Notes: generated by a model not told the origin, from the letters alone. A DNA stretch of 34,993 nt from Anderseniella sp. (GCA_030626025.1 DAOUPT010000034.1:1-34993), one strand, 5' to 3'. Shown: positions 17,045 to 24,567, counted from the stretch's first letter. Translations and numbers: made by a program.

Positions 17045-17241
17045 GATTCAATCTTTGGTTGTGTCGCGATTCTGGTGAGTCGCAATGCGAGTCGGGTACA
17101 TTTAAAGAACATTGTGGAAAAGGTGCTGTGGAAAACGATTCAAGCTGGAATCGTAACTACTTGAAAATAAAAGCTTAAAGCTTCATATTTCGGCTGTGGA
17201 AAACCTGTTAACTTGTCGTTAATAAAACAGGTGCAGGACTC
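17045..17241. promoter_or_regulatory. Cluster of GANTC sites, DnaA-box-like 9-mers and a CtrA box
   Basis: Within 197 bases there are seven GANTC sites, at 17045, 17068, 17077, 17089, 17137, 17148 and 17237 (first base). Three identical 9-mers TGTGGAAAA, at 17113, 17127 and 17195, read TTTTCCACA on the minus strand and fit the relaxed DnaA box TTWTNCACA. One perfect TTAA-N7-TTAA CtrA box lies at 17208-17222. In alphaproteobacteria CcrM methylates GANTC, GcrA reads it, and CtrA and DnaA control cell-cycle genes and the origin. One GANTC would be expected in about 256 random bases. An AT-rich stretch lies at 17160-17190. The region is upstream of a receiver-like gene; the classical oriC neighbours are absent. 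Confidence 0.6.
17208..17222. promoter_or_regulatory. Perfect CtrA-type box TTAA-N7-TTAA
   Basis: TTAACTTGTCGTTAA has both half-sites with the exact 7-base gap. It lies 90 bases before the preferred start codon of the receiver-like gene (17313), a distance compatible with a promoter site. Confidence 0.55.
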
Positions 17242-17312
17242 GTATACATAGAAGTTTTGGAATGCACTTACTGAAGGATGGAGAACACATGTACGTTGAA
17301 GGAGTTTTTGAT

Positions 17313-17678
17313 ATGACCCAATGCATGATTGTGGCTGGCAGCAATGCCGAACACAGGCGTCTTGTGGATATGTTTTCCGTTTACGGGTTTGATTTAACCT
17401 CTGCTGCCAATGCAAATGAGGCGCTTGACCAGTGTGGCACAGCGATGCCTGATGTAATTGTTTTGCCCGACAATTTGAAGGATATGGATGTCATGGCCTT
17501 CGTTAAACAACTCAGGCGATCTGATAATGGCGACCGGGCGGCGGTGTTTTTGTGTTCCGAGCAGGCTGACAGCGAGAAAATCGGTCGGGCAATCTGGGGC
17601 GGGGTGTCTGATTTTTTGATTGCGCCATTTGATGCCGAGGTTCTCGACCGCAAGTTAAAGCAGGTTGGAGTGGTTTGA
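17313..17678 (+). CDS. Degenerate receiver (pseudo-receiver) protein, CheY-like fold
   Basis: From ATG 17313 (AAGGAG 8 bases before) it has 121 residues; ATG 17289, with GGAG before it, is an alternative start. The order of elements matches single-domain receivers of the kind ending FDRxxxxxKFxxVG, here FDAEVLDRKLKQVGVV. All activation residues are altered. The acidic pair after strand 1 is missing (MIVAGSNAEHRR). The phospho-acceptor position reads Pro (DVIVLPDNLKD, an Asp one residue later). The conserved Lys before Pro-Phe is Ala (LIAPFD), and the Thr/Ser switch region reads VFLCSEQ. It is therefore probably a phosphorylation-independent binding protein. It follows a promoter with cell-cycle motifs and stands alone. 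Confidence 0.8.
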   Translation: MTQCMIVAGSNAEHRRLVDMFSVYGFDLTSAANANEALDQCGTAMPDVIVLPDNLKDMDVMAFVKQLRRSDNGDRAAVFLCSEQADSEKIGRAIWGGVSDFLIAPFDAEVLDRKLKQVGVV

Positions 17679-17685
17679 AGTCCTG

Positions 17686-17802
17686 CTAGCGCCTGTCGCG
17701 TTTGATTGAATTCATTTACTCGGTCGAACGGGCTTGCCATGCAAGCCCTGCCTCGCCCAAGCAAATAAATCCTTGAATCCGATTGAACGTGACAGGCGCT
17801 AG
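17686..17802. repeat. Palindromic intergenic element of about 117 bp (MITE- or RIME-like)
   Basis: Perfect 12-base terminal inverted repeats, CTAGCGCCTGTC at 17686-17697 and GACAGGCGCTAG at 17791-17802, are continued inward by imperfect pairing (for example GTTTGATTGAATTCA against TTGAATCCGATTGAACGT). The centre holds a second palindrome, GGGCTTGCCATGCAAGCCC at 17730-17748. The whole can fold into one long hairpin. There is no coding capacity. It lies just after the pseudo-receiver gene and may also end its transcript. Confidence 0.7.
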
Positions 17803-17947
17803 ATCAGAAAGGGGACGCCGCTGTGATCTTTTAAATTGTCGTTTGTAGACATGAAAAAATCATTTTTTCCTATATCCTGAGACTGTGGATGAGACGAACC
17901 TGATGGGCGCTCATCAATTACTTTCAATCAGTTGATGGAGAATAACG

Positions 17948-19204
17948 ATGTCCGGTGGACTGCGTTCTGTTTGGCCTTTGTTTGTCGGGGTGTTCTTATT
18001 GCAGCTCGGGCACGGCTTGCAGGGATCTCTTATCAGTCTGAACGCGTCGGCGCTTAATTTTACATCAGCAACGACCGGTGTTGTGATGGCCGCGTTTTAT
18101 GTCGGGTTGTTTGCCAGTTCGATGCTTTCACCCCCGATTATCGGCAAGGTTGGGCATATACGGGTTTTTGCCGCCTATGCCTCGATGGTTTCCACCGCTG
18201 TTTTACTTATTCCATTGTGGCACAATCCGGTTTGGTGGTTTGCCATGCGGGTGATTATTGGTTTGTGTATTGGCGGCTTGTCGATTGTTGCCGAGAGCTG
18301 GCTGAATGCGGCTTCAAGCAATGAGAACCGCGGTAAAATTCTGTCAATCTATATGATTATTGCCTATGGAGCGGGTGGCGCGGGCCAGTTTTTGCTTAAT
18401 GTGGCCGATGCCAGCGGATTTGTGCGGTTTATTGTTGTCTCAGCCTTGCTGTCGTTGGCGCTGGTTCCGATCTCGCTGACGCCGGTTCAGGCACCGTTGA
18501 TTGAAACACCGAAGAAGGTCGACCTGATTGATGTGTTCCGGCTCTCACCCCTGGCGTTTGTTGGAACCTTTGCTGCTGGACTGGCCCAGAGTGCATTTTT
18601 TGCCATGGGACCGATTTATGGTCAGAGCAACGGGCTTTCTCTGGTCGAAATTTCAATGATGATGGCACTGCCGATGCTGGCAATGATTTTTACCCAATAT
18701 CCAATTGGCAGTTTGTCAGACCGGTTTGATCGCCGGATTGTCATAACGTGGCTTACATTTTTAAGTGCCGGGGTCGCTGTGTTGACATTTGTGCTGATTG
18801 ACAAGAGCGCTTATTCACTGATTGCGTTGGTAGGGGTATTTGGTGCCTTGTCATTTCCGATTTATTCCCTGACGATGGCCCACGCCAATGATTATCTGGA
18901 ATCCGACCAAATGCTCGGGGCAAGTGCCAAGCTGGTTTTGATATATGGGGTAGGGGCTATTGTCGGTCCTGCTATTGCCGGTTCGGTGATGGGAATAACA
19001 GGTCCAGGAAGCTTGATGGCCTATTTGGCACTGGTACACGGCGGCCTTGGACTTTATGCGGTAACACGCATGCTGATCCGGCCTGAAACACCTGATGATA
19101 CCGGTGACTATATTATGGTTGCGCCGCAAGCAACGCCTGTCGTTGCTCAGATTGTTGCCGAGGAATATGAGGAGTTGAGCGGCGAGGATCACTCAAAACC
19201 TTAA
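17948..19204 (+). CDS. Major facilitator superfamily transporter (YcaD-like)
   Basis: A 418-residue protein with 12 predicted membrane helices. The first half contains YVGLFASSMLSPPIIGKVGHIRVF, a loop 2-3 motif, and MRVIIGLCIGGLSIVAESWLNA, which is characteristic of the YcaD/Rhizobial MFS group. The second half has YPIGSLSDRFDRRIVI, the repeat of the same motif, and GAIVGPAIAG. The C-terminal tail (about 385-418) is acidic and cytoplasmic. The substrate is unknown; relatives are annotated as possible drug or metabolite exporters. GGAG stands nine bases before the ATG. No partner gene is apparent. Confidence 0.9.
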   Translation: MSGGLRSVWPLFVGVFLLQLGHGLQGSLISLNASALNFTSATTGVVMAAFYVGLFASSMLSPPIIGKVGHIRVFAAYASMVSTAVLLIPLWHNPVWWFAMRVIIGLCIGGLSIVAESWLNAASSNENRGKILSIYMIIAYGAGGAGQFLLNVADASGFVRFIVVSALLSLALVPISLTPVQAPLIETPKKVDLIDVFRLSPLAFVGTFAAGLAQSAFFAMGPIYGQSNGLSLVEISMMMALPMLAMIFTQYPIGSLSDRFDRRIVITWLTFLSAGVAVLTFVLIDKSAYSLIALVGVFGALSFPIYSLTMAHANDYLESDQMLGASAKLVLIYGVGAIVGPAIAGSVMGITGPGSLMAYLALVHGGLGLYAVTRMLIRPETPDDTGDYIMVAPQATPVVAQIVAEEYEELSGEDHSKP

Positions 19205-19332
19205 TTAATCCTGAACCAGCATGGTAAACTGATTGTTAAATATTGTCTGTCAGAATGCGAACTTGAGTTGTTGGCAGTTAAACACTGCAGGCGCTTGTAC
19301 GGGGTGGCGAGAGTTAGCATAGGTGAGCACAG

Positions 19333-20505
19333 ATGAGTGTTGTGGGTCGAAAAAGCATAAAATCATTCAATACTTCGATTTTTGATCGGGTGCTGGAGCA
19401 TGGGACGATTGAGGAAAAGAAAAACCTGACAGAGCAATTGGCGTTATTGGCTTGTGATTTAACTGCACCTGAGCTGGAACGCGAAGCGATTGTGCCAGTG
19501 CTTTTGAGATTGGCGGTTGATCCGATTAAAGATGTGCGGCTGCTTTTGGCTAAGATACTTGTGCATTGTGAGAAACTTCATCCCGATATTTTGTTTTCAA
19601 TTATTGCTGATGATGAAGATATTTCATTGCCGTTTCTGGCAGACAGTCCGGCCCTTGACCGGCTTCGTACTCTGGCTGTCCTGAAAGTGGGTGACAAGGC
19701 ACGCCAACTGGTGCTGGCGGCGCGGTCGGGGCTTTCAACTGATGCGATTTCCTTTATTGCTGACACTTGTGACAGCGAAGTTTGTGTGGCGCTTCTCGAT
19801 AATGATGATATTGAAATCAGCGTTAAAAATTATCGTCGCCTTTATGTTCGTTTTCGCGATGTGCCGGAAGTGACAGAACAATTGCTGAAACGCGATGACC
19901 TGCCGTTGGAAGTGCGAATTTTGCAAGCCAAAAAAGCAGCATCGAATGTGCAGCGGCTAATGGCTGAAAAGGGCTGGATTCCGGCCAGTGATGCCGAAGA
20001 AATTATTGTTGATGCAGAAGAAACCACGTTGCTTCGTATTCTTGCCGGTGCCAGGGAAAGCGAGATTGACGGCCTTATTCCATTTTTGGCCAACAAACGC
20101 CTTTTGACCCCGTCGATTATTTTGCGGGCCGCCTGTGGTGGCGATATGCGGGTGGTTTCACGGGCACTGTCTTATTTGTCATCAACACCGTTGAAAAAAG
20201 TTCACAAGGTTATCGATGAGCGGGCAACGATGGGGCTTAAAGGTATTTACAATCGTTGCGGGTTGCCGAGCAATTGTTTTCACATTATTCGTGCCGCTGT
20301 TGATGTGTCCGGAGATATGAAGCAGTTGGCGACCGGGGCAAAACGGCTGCGCTTTGGTCCGGCGATCATCGAATGCCTGATGACCCGCTATAATTCTGTT
20401 TCAGTGCAGGAAAAACCAGTCCTGCTGGAAATCGTCGCCCGTCTGAGCGACGACAATACCCGCAATCTGGCCCGGCGGTTGGCGGGACAGCTTAAAGCGG
20501 CGTAG
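19333..20505 (+). CDS. DUF2336 domain protein (alpha-helical repeat)
   Basis: A 390-residue, mainly helical soluble protein typical of alphaproteobacteria. It shows repeated helical pairs like those of HEAT repeats: VPVLLRLAVDPIKDVRLLLAKIL, SLPFLADSPALDRLRTLAVL, FIADTCDSEVCVALLDNDDIEI. The VRLLLA...LP.L..SP..... pattern is the DUF2336 signature. No catalytic motif was found. Members are often near sensory or flagellar genes and their function is not established. It is preceded by AGGTGA eight bases from the ATG and stands alone in its orientation after the MFS gene. Confidence 0.8.
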   Translation: MSVVGRKSIKSFNTSIFDRVLEHGTIEEKKNLTEQLALLACDLTAPELEREAIVPVLLRLAVDPIKDVRLLLAKILVHCEKLHPDILFSIIADDEDISLPFLADSPALDRLRTLAVLKVGDKARQLVLAARSGLSTDAISFIADTCDSEVCVALLDNDDIEISVKNYRRLYVRFRDVPEVTEQLLKRDDLPLEVRILQAKKAASNVQRLMAEKGWIPASDAEEIIVDAEETTLLRILAGARESEIDGLIPFLANKRLLTPSIILRAACGGDMRVVSRALSYLSSTPLKKVHKVIDERATMGLKGIYNRCGLPSNCFHIIRAAVDVSGDMKQLATGAKRLRFGPAIIECLMTRYNSVSVQEKPVLLEIVARLSDDNTRNLARRLAGQLKAA

Positions 20506-20541
20506 AGGCGTTATGCTTAATTGCATTCAGCCTCACTCCTC

Positions 20542-20564
20542 ATTACCGGGCTTGTCCCGGTAAT
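20542..20564. repeat. Short palindrome of the extragenic repeat type
   Basis: ATTACCGGG and CCCGGTAAT are perfect inverted copies around a CTTGT loop. The layout (arm, CTTGT, arm) is the same as in the palindrome at 33734-33756, although the arm bases differ, which suggests members of one family of extragenic repeats. Confidence 0.55.
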
Positions 20565-20681
20565 CTATTAAACTACTGAGAATCCGCAGTGGACGAGCCC
20601 TTACGAGGATCTCGGCGCTTAATTGCGCCGCGCCGCGCAGGCCCGAGCGTAGCGAGGATATGCCGTGAGAAAGACAAAGAA

Positions 20682-20714
20682 AAACGCCGCAGGTGCAAAG
20701 CACTTACGGCGTTT
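20682..20714. terminator. Possible hairpin terminator between convergent genes
   Basis: AAACGCCGCAGGTGC (20682-20696) pairs with GCACTTACGGCGTTT (20700-20714), with two mismatched positions and a three-base loop. It is flanked by A runs on the left and a short T run at the end of the arm, so it could end transcription of both DUF2336 and nadK. Confidence 0.6.
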
Positions 20715-20842
20715 CAAATACTCAACCCGGCTTAACAAAGCCGGTTACGCAACTTACATTCAGAACATTACTGCAAGCTGCTTAATGCTTTCCTAAAGTG
20801 GCGAGATGTTTGTGATAAAAGTTCAGAAAAATGACATTTAAG

Positions 20843-21622
20843 TTAGTACTCGAATTGTTCATTCAATACCCGTTCAGCCAGCGAGTGACCGGGGTCGAAC
20901 AGCAGCCGCACGGCGCGGGTTTTGTCTTCGGCGATTTCGACCTTTTTGACATCGCGGAACTCGATGTGATCAGCTACTGCTGATACTGGGCGCTTGCCGT
21001 TTTCAAGCATGTTGATCTCGACAACCGCATCATGAGGCAGGATGGCCCCACGCCAGCGGCGGGGCCTAAAAGCGCTGATCGGGGTGAGGGCCAGAAGAGG
21101 CGAGCCGATGGGCAAAATCGGACCGTGGGCTGACAAATTATAAGCGGTCGAGCCGGTTGGGGTGGCAAGAATTATGCCATCGCACACCAGTTCGGGCAGG
21201 CGCACCTTGCCGTCAATGATAATTTCCAGTTTGGCCGCCTGATGGGTTTCACGCAACAGGGAGACTTCGTTGAAGGCAATCGCCTTGCTGGTTTTGCCAT
21301 TCTTGTCTAGGGCAATCAGCTTTAAGGGATGTATTTGGGTTTCTTCTGCTTCGTGCAGGCGCTTGAGCAGATTATCCTCATCAAAGTCGTTCATCATGAA
21401 ACCAATGGAACCTTGGTTCATGCCGAAAATACTTTGGTTGGTTTCCAGGCTTTCGCGCATGGTATGCAACATGAAACCATCGCCACCAAGGGCAACGATT
21501 ATGTCAGCATCTTTGGCTGGCACGGTGGCGTATTTTTTCGCCATCTCTACCATCGCTTGCTGTGCAGTTTCGGTTTCGCTGGCCAGTATGGCGATTTTGG
21601 TTTGGTTGCTCATGGGTTTCAT
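20843..21622 (-). CDS. nadK: NAD kinase
   Basis: A 259-residue enzyme phosphorylating NAD to NADP. The diphosphate loop GGDGFMLHTM (residues 46-55) and the second signature TPTGSTAYNLSAHGPILPIG are intact, as are FNEVSLLRE and CDGIILATP. The length is that of the compact alphaproteobacterial NadK. Two ATGs at 21622 and 21613 compete as starts; neither has a strong ribosome site. It is divergent from the DUF1636 gene, with 43 bases between the starts, so that tiny region must contain both promoters or one gene's promoter lies within the other. Confidence 0.95.
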   Translation of the reverse strand: MKPMSNQTKIAILASETETAQQAMVEMAKKYATVPAKDADIIVALGGDGFMLHTMRESLETNQSIFGMNQGSIGFMMNDFDEDNLLKRLHEAEETQIHPLKLIALDKNGKTSKAIAFNEVSLLRETHQAAKLEIIIDGKVRLPELVCDGIILATPTGSTAYNLSAHGPILPIGSPLLALTPISAFRPRRWRGAILPHDAVVEINMLENGKRPVSAVADHIEFRDVKKVEIAEDKTRAVRLLFDPGHSLAERVLNEQFEY

Positions 21623-21665
21623 TTATATCATAGGAGAGTTTGATTCAATTAAATGGCGTAAATAT

Positions 21666-22040
21666 ATGCGAGCAATAGTTTTTTGTACCACTTGCCGGTT
21701 TTCCGACAAGGAAAAGGTCAATGCTGATGGTATCACCGGCGGTGAAATGCTGGCGCGGGAAATGGAAACCTTGCTGGCTGATGAGGGTCGCGAGGATATC
21801 TACGTTGAACGGCAGGAATGTCTGTGGTCCTGTAGCGAGCACTGCAATGTGTTGCTGCGCGATACGGAAAAGTTCAGCTATTTAACCGGGCGGTTTGCGC
21901 CTGAGCGTGAAAGTGCGCAAAGCCTGCTGGAATGGTTTGATATGCATGGTGAGAGCAAAGAGGGCGCGGTGTCGTTTCGCCAATGGCCGGATGGTATGCG
22001 GGGGCATTTTATCGCCCGCCTTCCTCCGGAAACCCGGTGA
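21666..22040 (+). CDS. DUF1636 family metal-binding protein
   Basis: A 124-residue protein of the ferredoxin-like DUF1636 family. The four cysteines expected for a cluster or metal site are visible: CTTC at residues 7-10 and CLWSCSEHC further on. The rest (GGEMLAREMETLLADEG, then PDGMRGHFIARLPP at the end) is typical. These genes are common in cobalamin or metal-homeostasis clusters, and here it leads cobU, whose start lies six bases after its stop. Role unproven, perhaps metal or redox supply to the corrin pathway. The ATG is chosen because homology begins with RAIVFCTTC. A much longer open frame upstream is antisense to nadK. Confidence 0.8.
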   Translation: MRAIVFCTTCRFSDKEKVNADGITGGEMLAREMETLLADEGREDIYVERQECLWSCSEHCNVLLRDTEKFSYLTGRFAPERESAQSLLEWFDMHGESKEGAVSFRQWPDGMRGHFIARLPPETR

Positions 22041-22045
22041 CCGGG

Positions 22046-22564
22046 ATGACCGGTAAATCTACATTAGTTCTCGGGGGAGCGCGTTCCGGCAAAAGTGTTT
22101 ATGCCGAAAAACTGGTGGAAAACAGCGGCAAGCCGTTGATCTACATTGCTACCGGTGAGGCGCTGGATGATGAAATGCATCAGCGGATTGCTGGGCATCA
22201 GGCCCGTCGGGGTGAGGGCTGGAAAACCGTAGAAGCACCGCTTCATGTTTGCCCGGCGCTGTCGCTGGCGGCCCCCGGCAGCGTTGTATTGGTTGACTGC
22301 GTGACGCTGTGGGTTTCAAATTTGATGGCGGCAGATTGTGATGTTGAGGCTGAGGTGCGGAAACTTTGCCAATTGCTCGATAGTTTGACCAGCGATGTTG
22401 TGATTGTTTCCAATGAAGTCGGACTGGGTATCGTGCCGGAAAATGCTTTGGCGCGGCGGTTTCGCGATGAAGCCGGGCGGGCCAATCAAATGATTGCCGA
22501 GGCTTGTGACAGGGTGGTATTTGTTGCGGCCGGTCAGGCGCTGATGATGAAAGAAGAAAAATGA
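22046..22564 (+). CDS. cobU: Adenosylcobinamide kinase / adenosylcobinamide-phosphate guanylyltransferase
   Basis: A 172-residue bifunctional enzyme (also called CobP) that phosphorylates adenosylcobinamide and then transfers GMP to give adenosylcobinamide-GDP, the step before lower-ligand attachment. The P-loop GGARSGKS is at residues 10-17. The region EMHQRIAGHQARRGEGW holds the histidine that carries GMP. LVDCVTLWVSNL and VSNEVGLGIVPEN are further family motifs. GTG 22037, overlapping the previous stop, is an alternative start. Its stop overlaps the next gene by four bases (ATGA), so DUF1636, cobU and the PPOX gene form an operon. Confidence 0.95.
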   Translation: MTGKSTLVLGGARSGKSVYAEKLVENSGKPLIYIATGEALDDEMHQRIAGHQARRGEGWKTVEAPLHVCPALSLAAPGSVVLVDCVTLWVSNLMAADCDVEAEVRKLCQLLDSLTSDVVIVSNEVGLGIVPENALARRFRDEAGRANQMIAEACDRVVFVAAGQALMMKEEK

Positions 22565-23166
22565 TCAAAACTGTAGAAGAACTTGAGGCGATTTACGGCC
22601 AACCGGCTGAGCCATCGGTGGCCAAGGAGATTGATCATATTAACGCTGAATACCGGGCGCTTATTGAGGCCAGCCCGTTTGTGGCGCTGGCATCGGTGGG
22701 GCCGGAAGGGCTTGATTGTACACCGCGTGGCGACAAGCCGGGGTTTGTGCGGGTGCATGATGAAAAAACCCTGATGATGCCGGACCGGCGCGGGAATAAC
22801 CGGATTGACACGCTAAAAAACATTGTGCGTGATCCACGGGTCGCCTTGCTGTTTGTAATACCCGGTTCGCTGACGACTTTTCGGGTCAACGGCACAGCAC
22901 ATATTTCTGTGGATGAAGATTTGCTGTATTCTTTTGAGGAGGCGGGCAAAGCGCCACGCAGTGTAATCGTGGTAAATGTGGAAGCGGCCTATTTCCAATG
23001 CGGCCGGGCAATCATTCGCTCCCAGATGTGGGATAGCGAAAGCCATGTCGATCCAAAAACCCTACCCAGCGCCGGAGACATGGTCGCTGCCACAACGCAA
23101 GGCCGTGAGGGTGGCAAGGATTATGATGATCGCTGGGCAGGGCGGGCTAACAAGACGCTTTGGTAA
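22561..23166 (+). CDS. Pyridoxamine 5'-phosphate oxidase-like FMN-binding protein
   Basis: A 201-residue split-barrel protein of the MSMEG_1061-type PPOX subfamily. Signatures are ASPFVALASVGPEGLDCTPRGD, FVRVHDEKTLMMPDRRGNNRID, LFVIPGSLTTFRVNGTAHIS and a C-terminal stretch with QCGRAIIRSQMWD. Members bind FMN or heme-like ligands and their reactions are often undefined. Coupled by overlap to cobU, but a direct role in cobalamin synthesis is not established. It is the last gene of the plus-strand unit and is followed by 224 bases without a clear gene. Confidence 0.87.
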   Translation: MIKTVEELEAIYGQPAEPSVAKEIDHINAEYRALIEASPFVALASVGPEGLDCTPRGDKPGFVRVHDEKTLMMPDRRGNNRIDTLKNIVRDPRVALLFVIPGSLTTFRVNGTAHISVDEDLLYSFEEAGKAPRSVIVVNVEAAYFQCGRAIIRSQMWDSESHVDPKTLPSAGDMVAATTQGREGGKDYDDRWAGRANKTLW

Positions 23167-23390
23167 GGGCCTTGGTGCATAAACTCTACAACGGTTTGGC
23201 TGTCTTGCAATTCAACACTTGGAGATAACTGTATTGATGGAGAAGTGGGCCGTACGAATTTTCGTTGCCGAGTCGCTTAATGCTATTAACAGTCATTTGT
23301 TTAAGTTGCAGTGAACGACAACTTCGAGCCCATGTTGACCAGTTTCGGCAATGCAGTCATAGTCTGTTTGGATAACTGGTGCGAGTCGAA

Positions 23391-23915
23391 ATGAAGTTCA
23401 GAAGAGCGTTGAAATCCGATGCTGCGAGCATGGCAGCTCTCTCAATTGAAGTGTGGTTGGGAACGTACCTTCGCCGAGGTGTTAACGCCTTTTTTGCAGA
23501 CTATGCGCTGTCTGAGTTTACGGCGTCGAAGTTTGAAGCATTACTTGATAGTCCGAATGAGTTTTTTGCCGTGTCTGTGAACGAGGAAGGAATTGATGGC
23601 TTCATACGGGTCACCTCTGGAAATTCAGCGCCTGTAAATGGTCATTTAAACACCGAAATTAGTACTTTGTATGTTCAACCAAGGCATCATGGTAAGGGGC
23701 TCGGGAAAGGTTTACTGCAAGTGGGGTTACAACACTGCTATGAAAATAGAGTCCAATCAGTCTGGGTGGCAACCAATTCTGAAAACACTCCAGCAATCAA
23801 TTTCTATCTAGCACAGGGTTTTGAGAACATCGGGAATACACATTTCCGTATTCAGGATCAGGCCTATCTGAATGAGGTATTCTCATACACGTTGAGGCCG
23901 TCGATTGTACCGTAA
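23391..23915 (+). CDS. GNAT family N-acetyltransferase
   Basis: From ATG 23391 it has 174 residues (an in-frame GTG at 23379 is possible). The acetyl-CoA binding segment reads LYVQPRHHGKGLGKGLLQVGLQH, followed by VWVATNSENTPAINFYLAQGFENIG, the usual end of the fold. The substrate is unknown. Codons look more AT-rich than in the neighbouring cob genes (visual impression), which suggests that it arrived separately. It converges on the truncated cobD copy, with 11 bases between the stops. Confidence 0.88.
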   Translation: MKFRRALKSDAASMAALSIEVWLGTYLRRGVNAFFADYALSEFTASKFEALLDSPNEFFAVSVNEEGIDGFIRVTSGNSAPVNGHLNTEISTLYVQPRHHGKGLGKGLLQVGLQHCYENRVQSVWVATNSENTPAINFYLAQGFENIGNTHFRIQDQAYLNEVFSYTLRPSIVP

Positions 23916-23926
23916 ATGATGGTGGC

Positions 23927-24053
23927 TTAAACAAACAGCCAGCAGAAAAAGATTATGATCATTAACAGGATTAGCGACTGGTTATAGAGTTTGAGGGCGT
24001 TGCGGATGTCGTTGGCGTCGAGGTCTTTGCGTCCATCGCCCATCCAGAGCAGG
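23927..24053 (-). pseudogene. cobD: Fragment of a second cobD: last 39-40 codons
   Basis: Read on the minus strand this stretch gives WMGDGRKDLD followed by the same residues as the C-terminus of the intact CobD at 26896, ending IIFFCWLFV and a TAA stop. Over the last 39 residues only two differ (D/N and N/T). At the DNA level 23928-24053 matches 26897-27022 with 14 differences in 126 positions, most of them silent. Similarity begins at the stop codon and fades beyond 24053. It therefore came from a functional but diverged cobD rather than from a fresh copy of the neighbour. Confidence 0.9.
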
Positions 24054-24089
24054 CTACCCAGAGTCTCGGTTCAAATTTGAACAACTTCA

Positions 24090-24567
24090 TTATTCATCCT
24101 GAAATGTCACTATACTCTGGCGTTTACGATTAACTGATAATTCGAGAACGTCTGGTCTGGAATAGTGTCCGGACTGGTCGAGGTTTTGTCGCGCGCGTTC
24201 CATGATACCAAGATACACGGCGATTGAATGGTTTTTGGCAAGTGTGCAGACCACATCCAGATCGCCTCTTTCAATGATCGCACCTTCCTCCAGATACTGC
24301 GCATACATTTGCTTTTGCTCGGCATCATTAAACCGCGCGCCATCAGTGCGTTCAATCCAAAAGGGATATCCTGACACCAGCGCTTCACCGAAAACAACAA
24401 GTTCGCACCCCTGCTTTGGCAGCCAGCGTTATCGTTTGAGCTACCTTGGCAAGGGTTTCAATCCGTTTAAACCAGACTGAAGTTATTTGTGCGATACCAA
24501 TGACCGATTGGTCTTCTTTTCGTTCCTTTTGGGGTTGATCTGGGCGAATAAATTCCATGACCGACAT
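24090..24567 (-). pseudogene. Nitrilase N-terminal part, frameshifted and truncated
   Basis: Two overlapping minus-strand frames join into one nitrilase start: IGIAQITSVWFKRIETLAKV, then after one extra base in the C run at 24408-24411 the frame becomes CELVVFGEALVSGYPFWIER, GARFNDAEQKQMYAQYLEEG and CTLAKNHSIAVYLGIMERA. The first catalytic Glu (FGEA) is present. After GIMERARQN similarity decays, with a likely internal deletion; a faint SVNRKR could be the remains of the catalytic Lys region. The frame then stops, so the nucleophile Cys is absent. A functional enzyme is excluded. It lies 47 bases downstream of the class V enzyme in the same direction and may once have been in its operon. Confidence 0.85.

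Larger units (their letters stand above)
20506..20842. other. Intergenic region with two hairpin sequences, no gene
   Basis: This 337-base gap between the DUF2336 gene and nadK (convergent) holds a short palindromic repeat at 20542-20564 and a hairpin at 20682-20714, listed separately. A GC-rich stretch at 20615-20660 and a region of plain sequence up to 20842 show no reading frame with coding signals. Confidence 0.5.

Noticed and set aside
17045-17241. Outright call of a chromosomal replication origin
   Set aside because: Motifs fit, but the usual alphaproteobacterial neighbours (hemE, rho, trmE/gidA, parAB, dnaQ region) are absent, so I call a regulatory cluster and leave the origin as an alternative.
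21270-21665. Extended N-terminus of the DUF1636 protein
   Set aside because: The upstream frame is antisense to nadK and its translation looks like shadow sequence; homology starts at 21666.
23237-23314. Small reading frame of 25 codons between PPOX and GNAT genes
   Set aside because: Short, no recognisable family, ribosome site poorly spaced; no evidence that it is translated.
24069-24082. Palindrome GTTCAAATTTGAAC
   Set aside because: Perfect 14-base palindrome, but without context or copies it could be chance in AT-rich DNA.
24110-24400. Separate 96-residue gene overlapping the nitrilase fragment
   Set aside because: It is the wrong-frame shadow of the nitrilase remnant.
24385-24567. 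Separate 60-residue protein
   Set aside because: Its sequence is the N-terminal part of the nitrilase in a shifted frame and ends at the frameshift.
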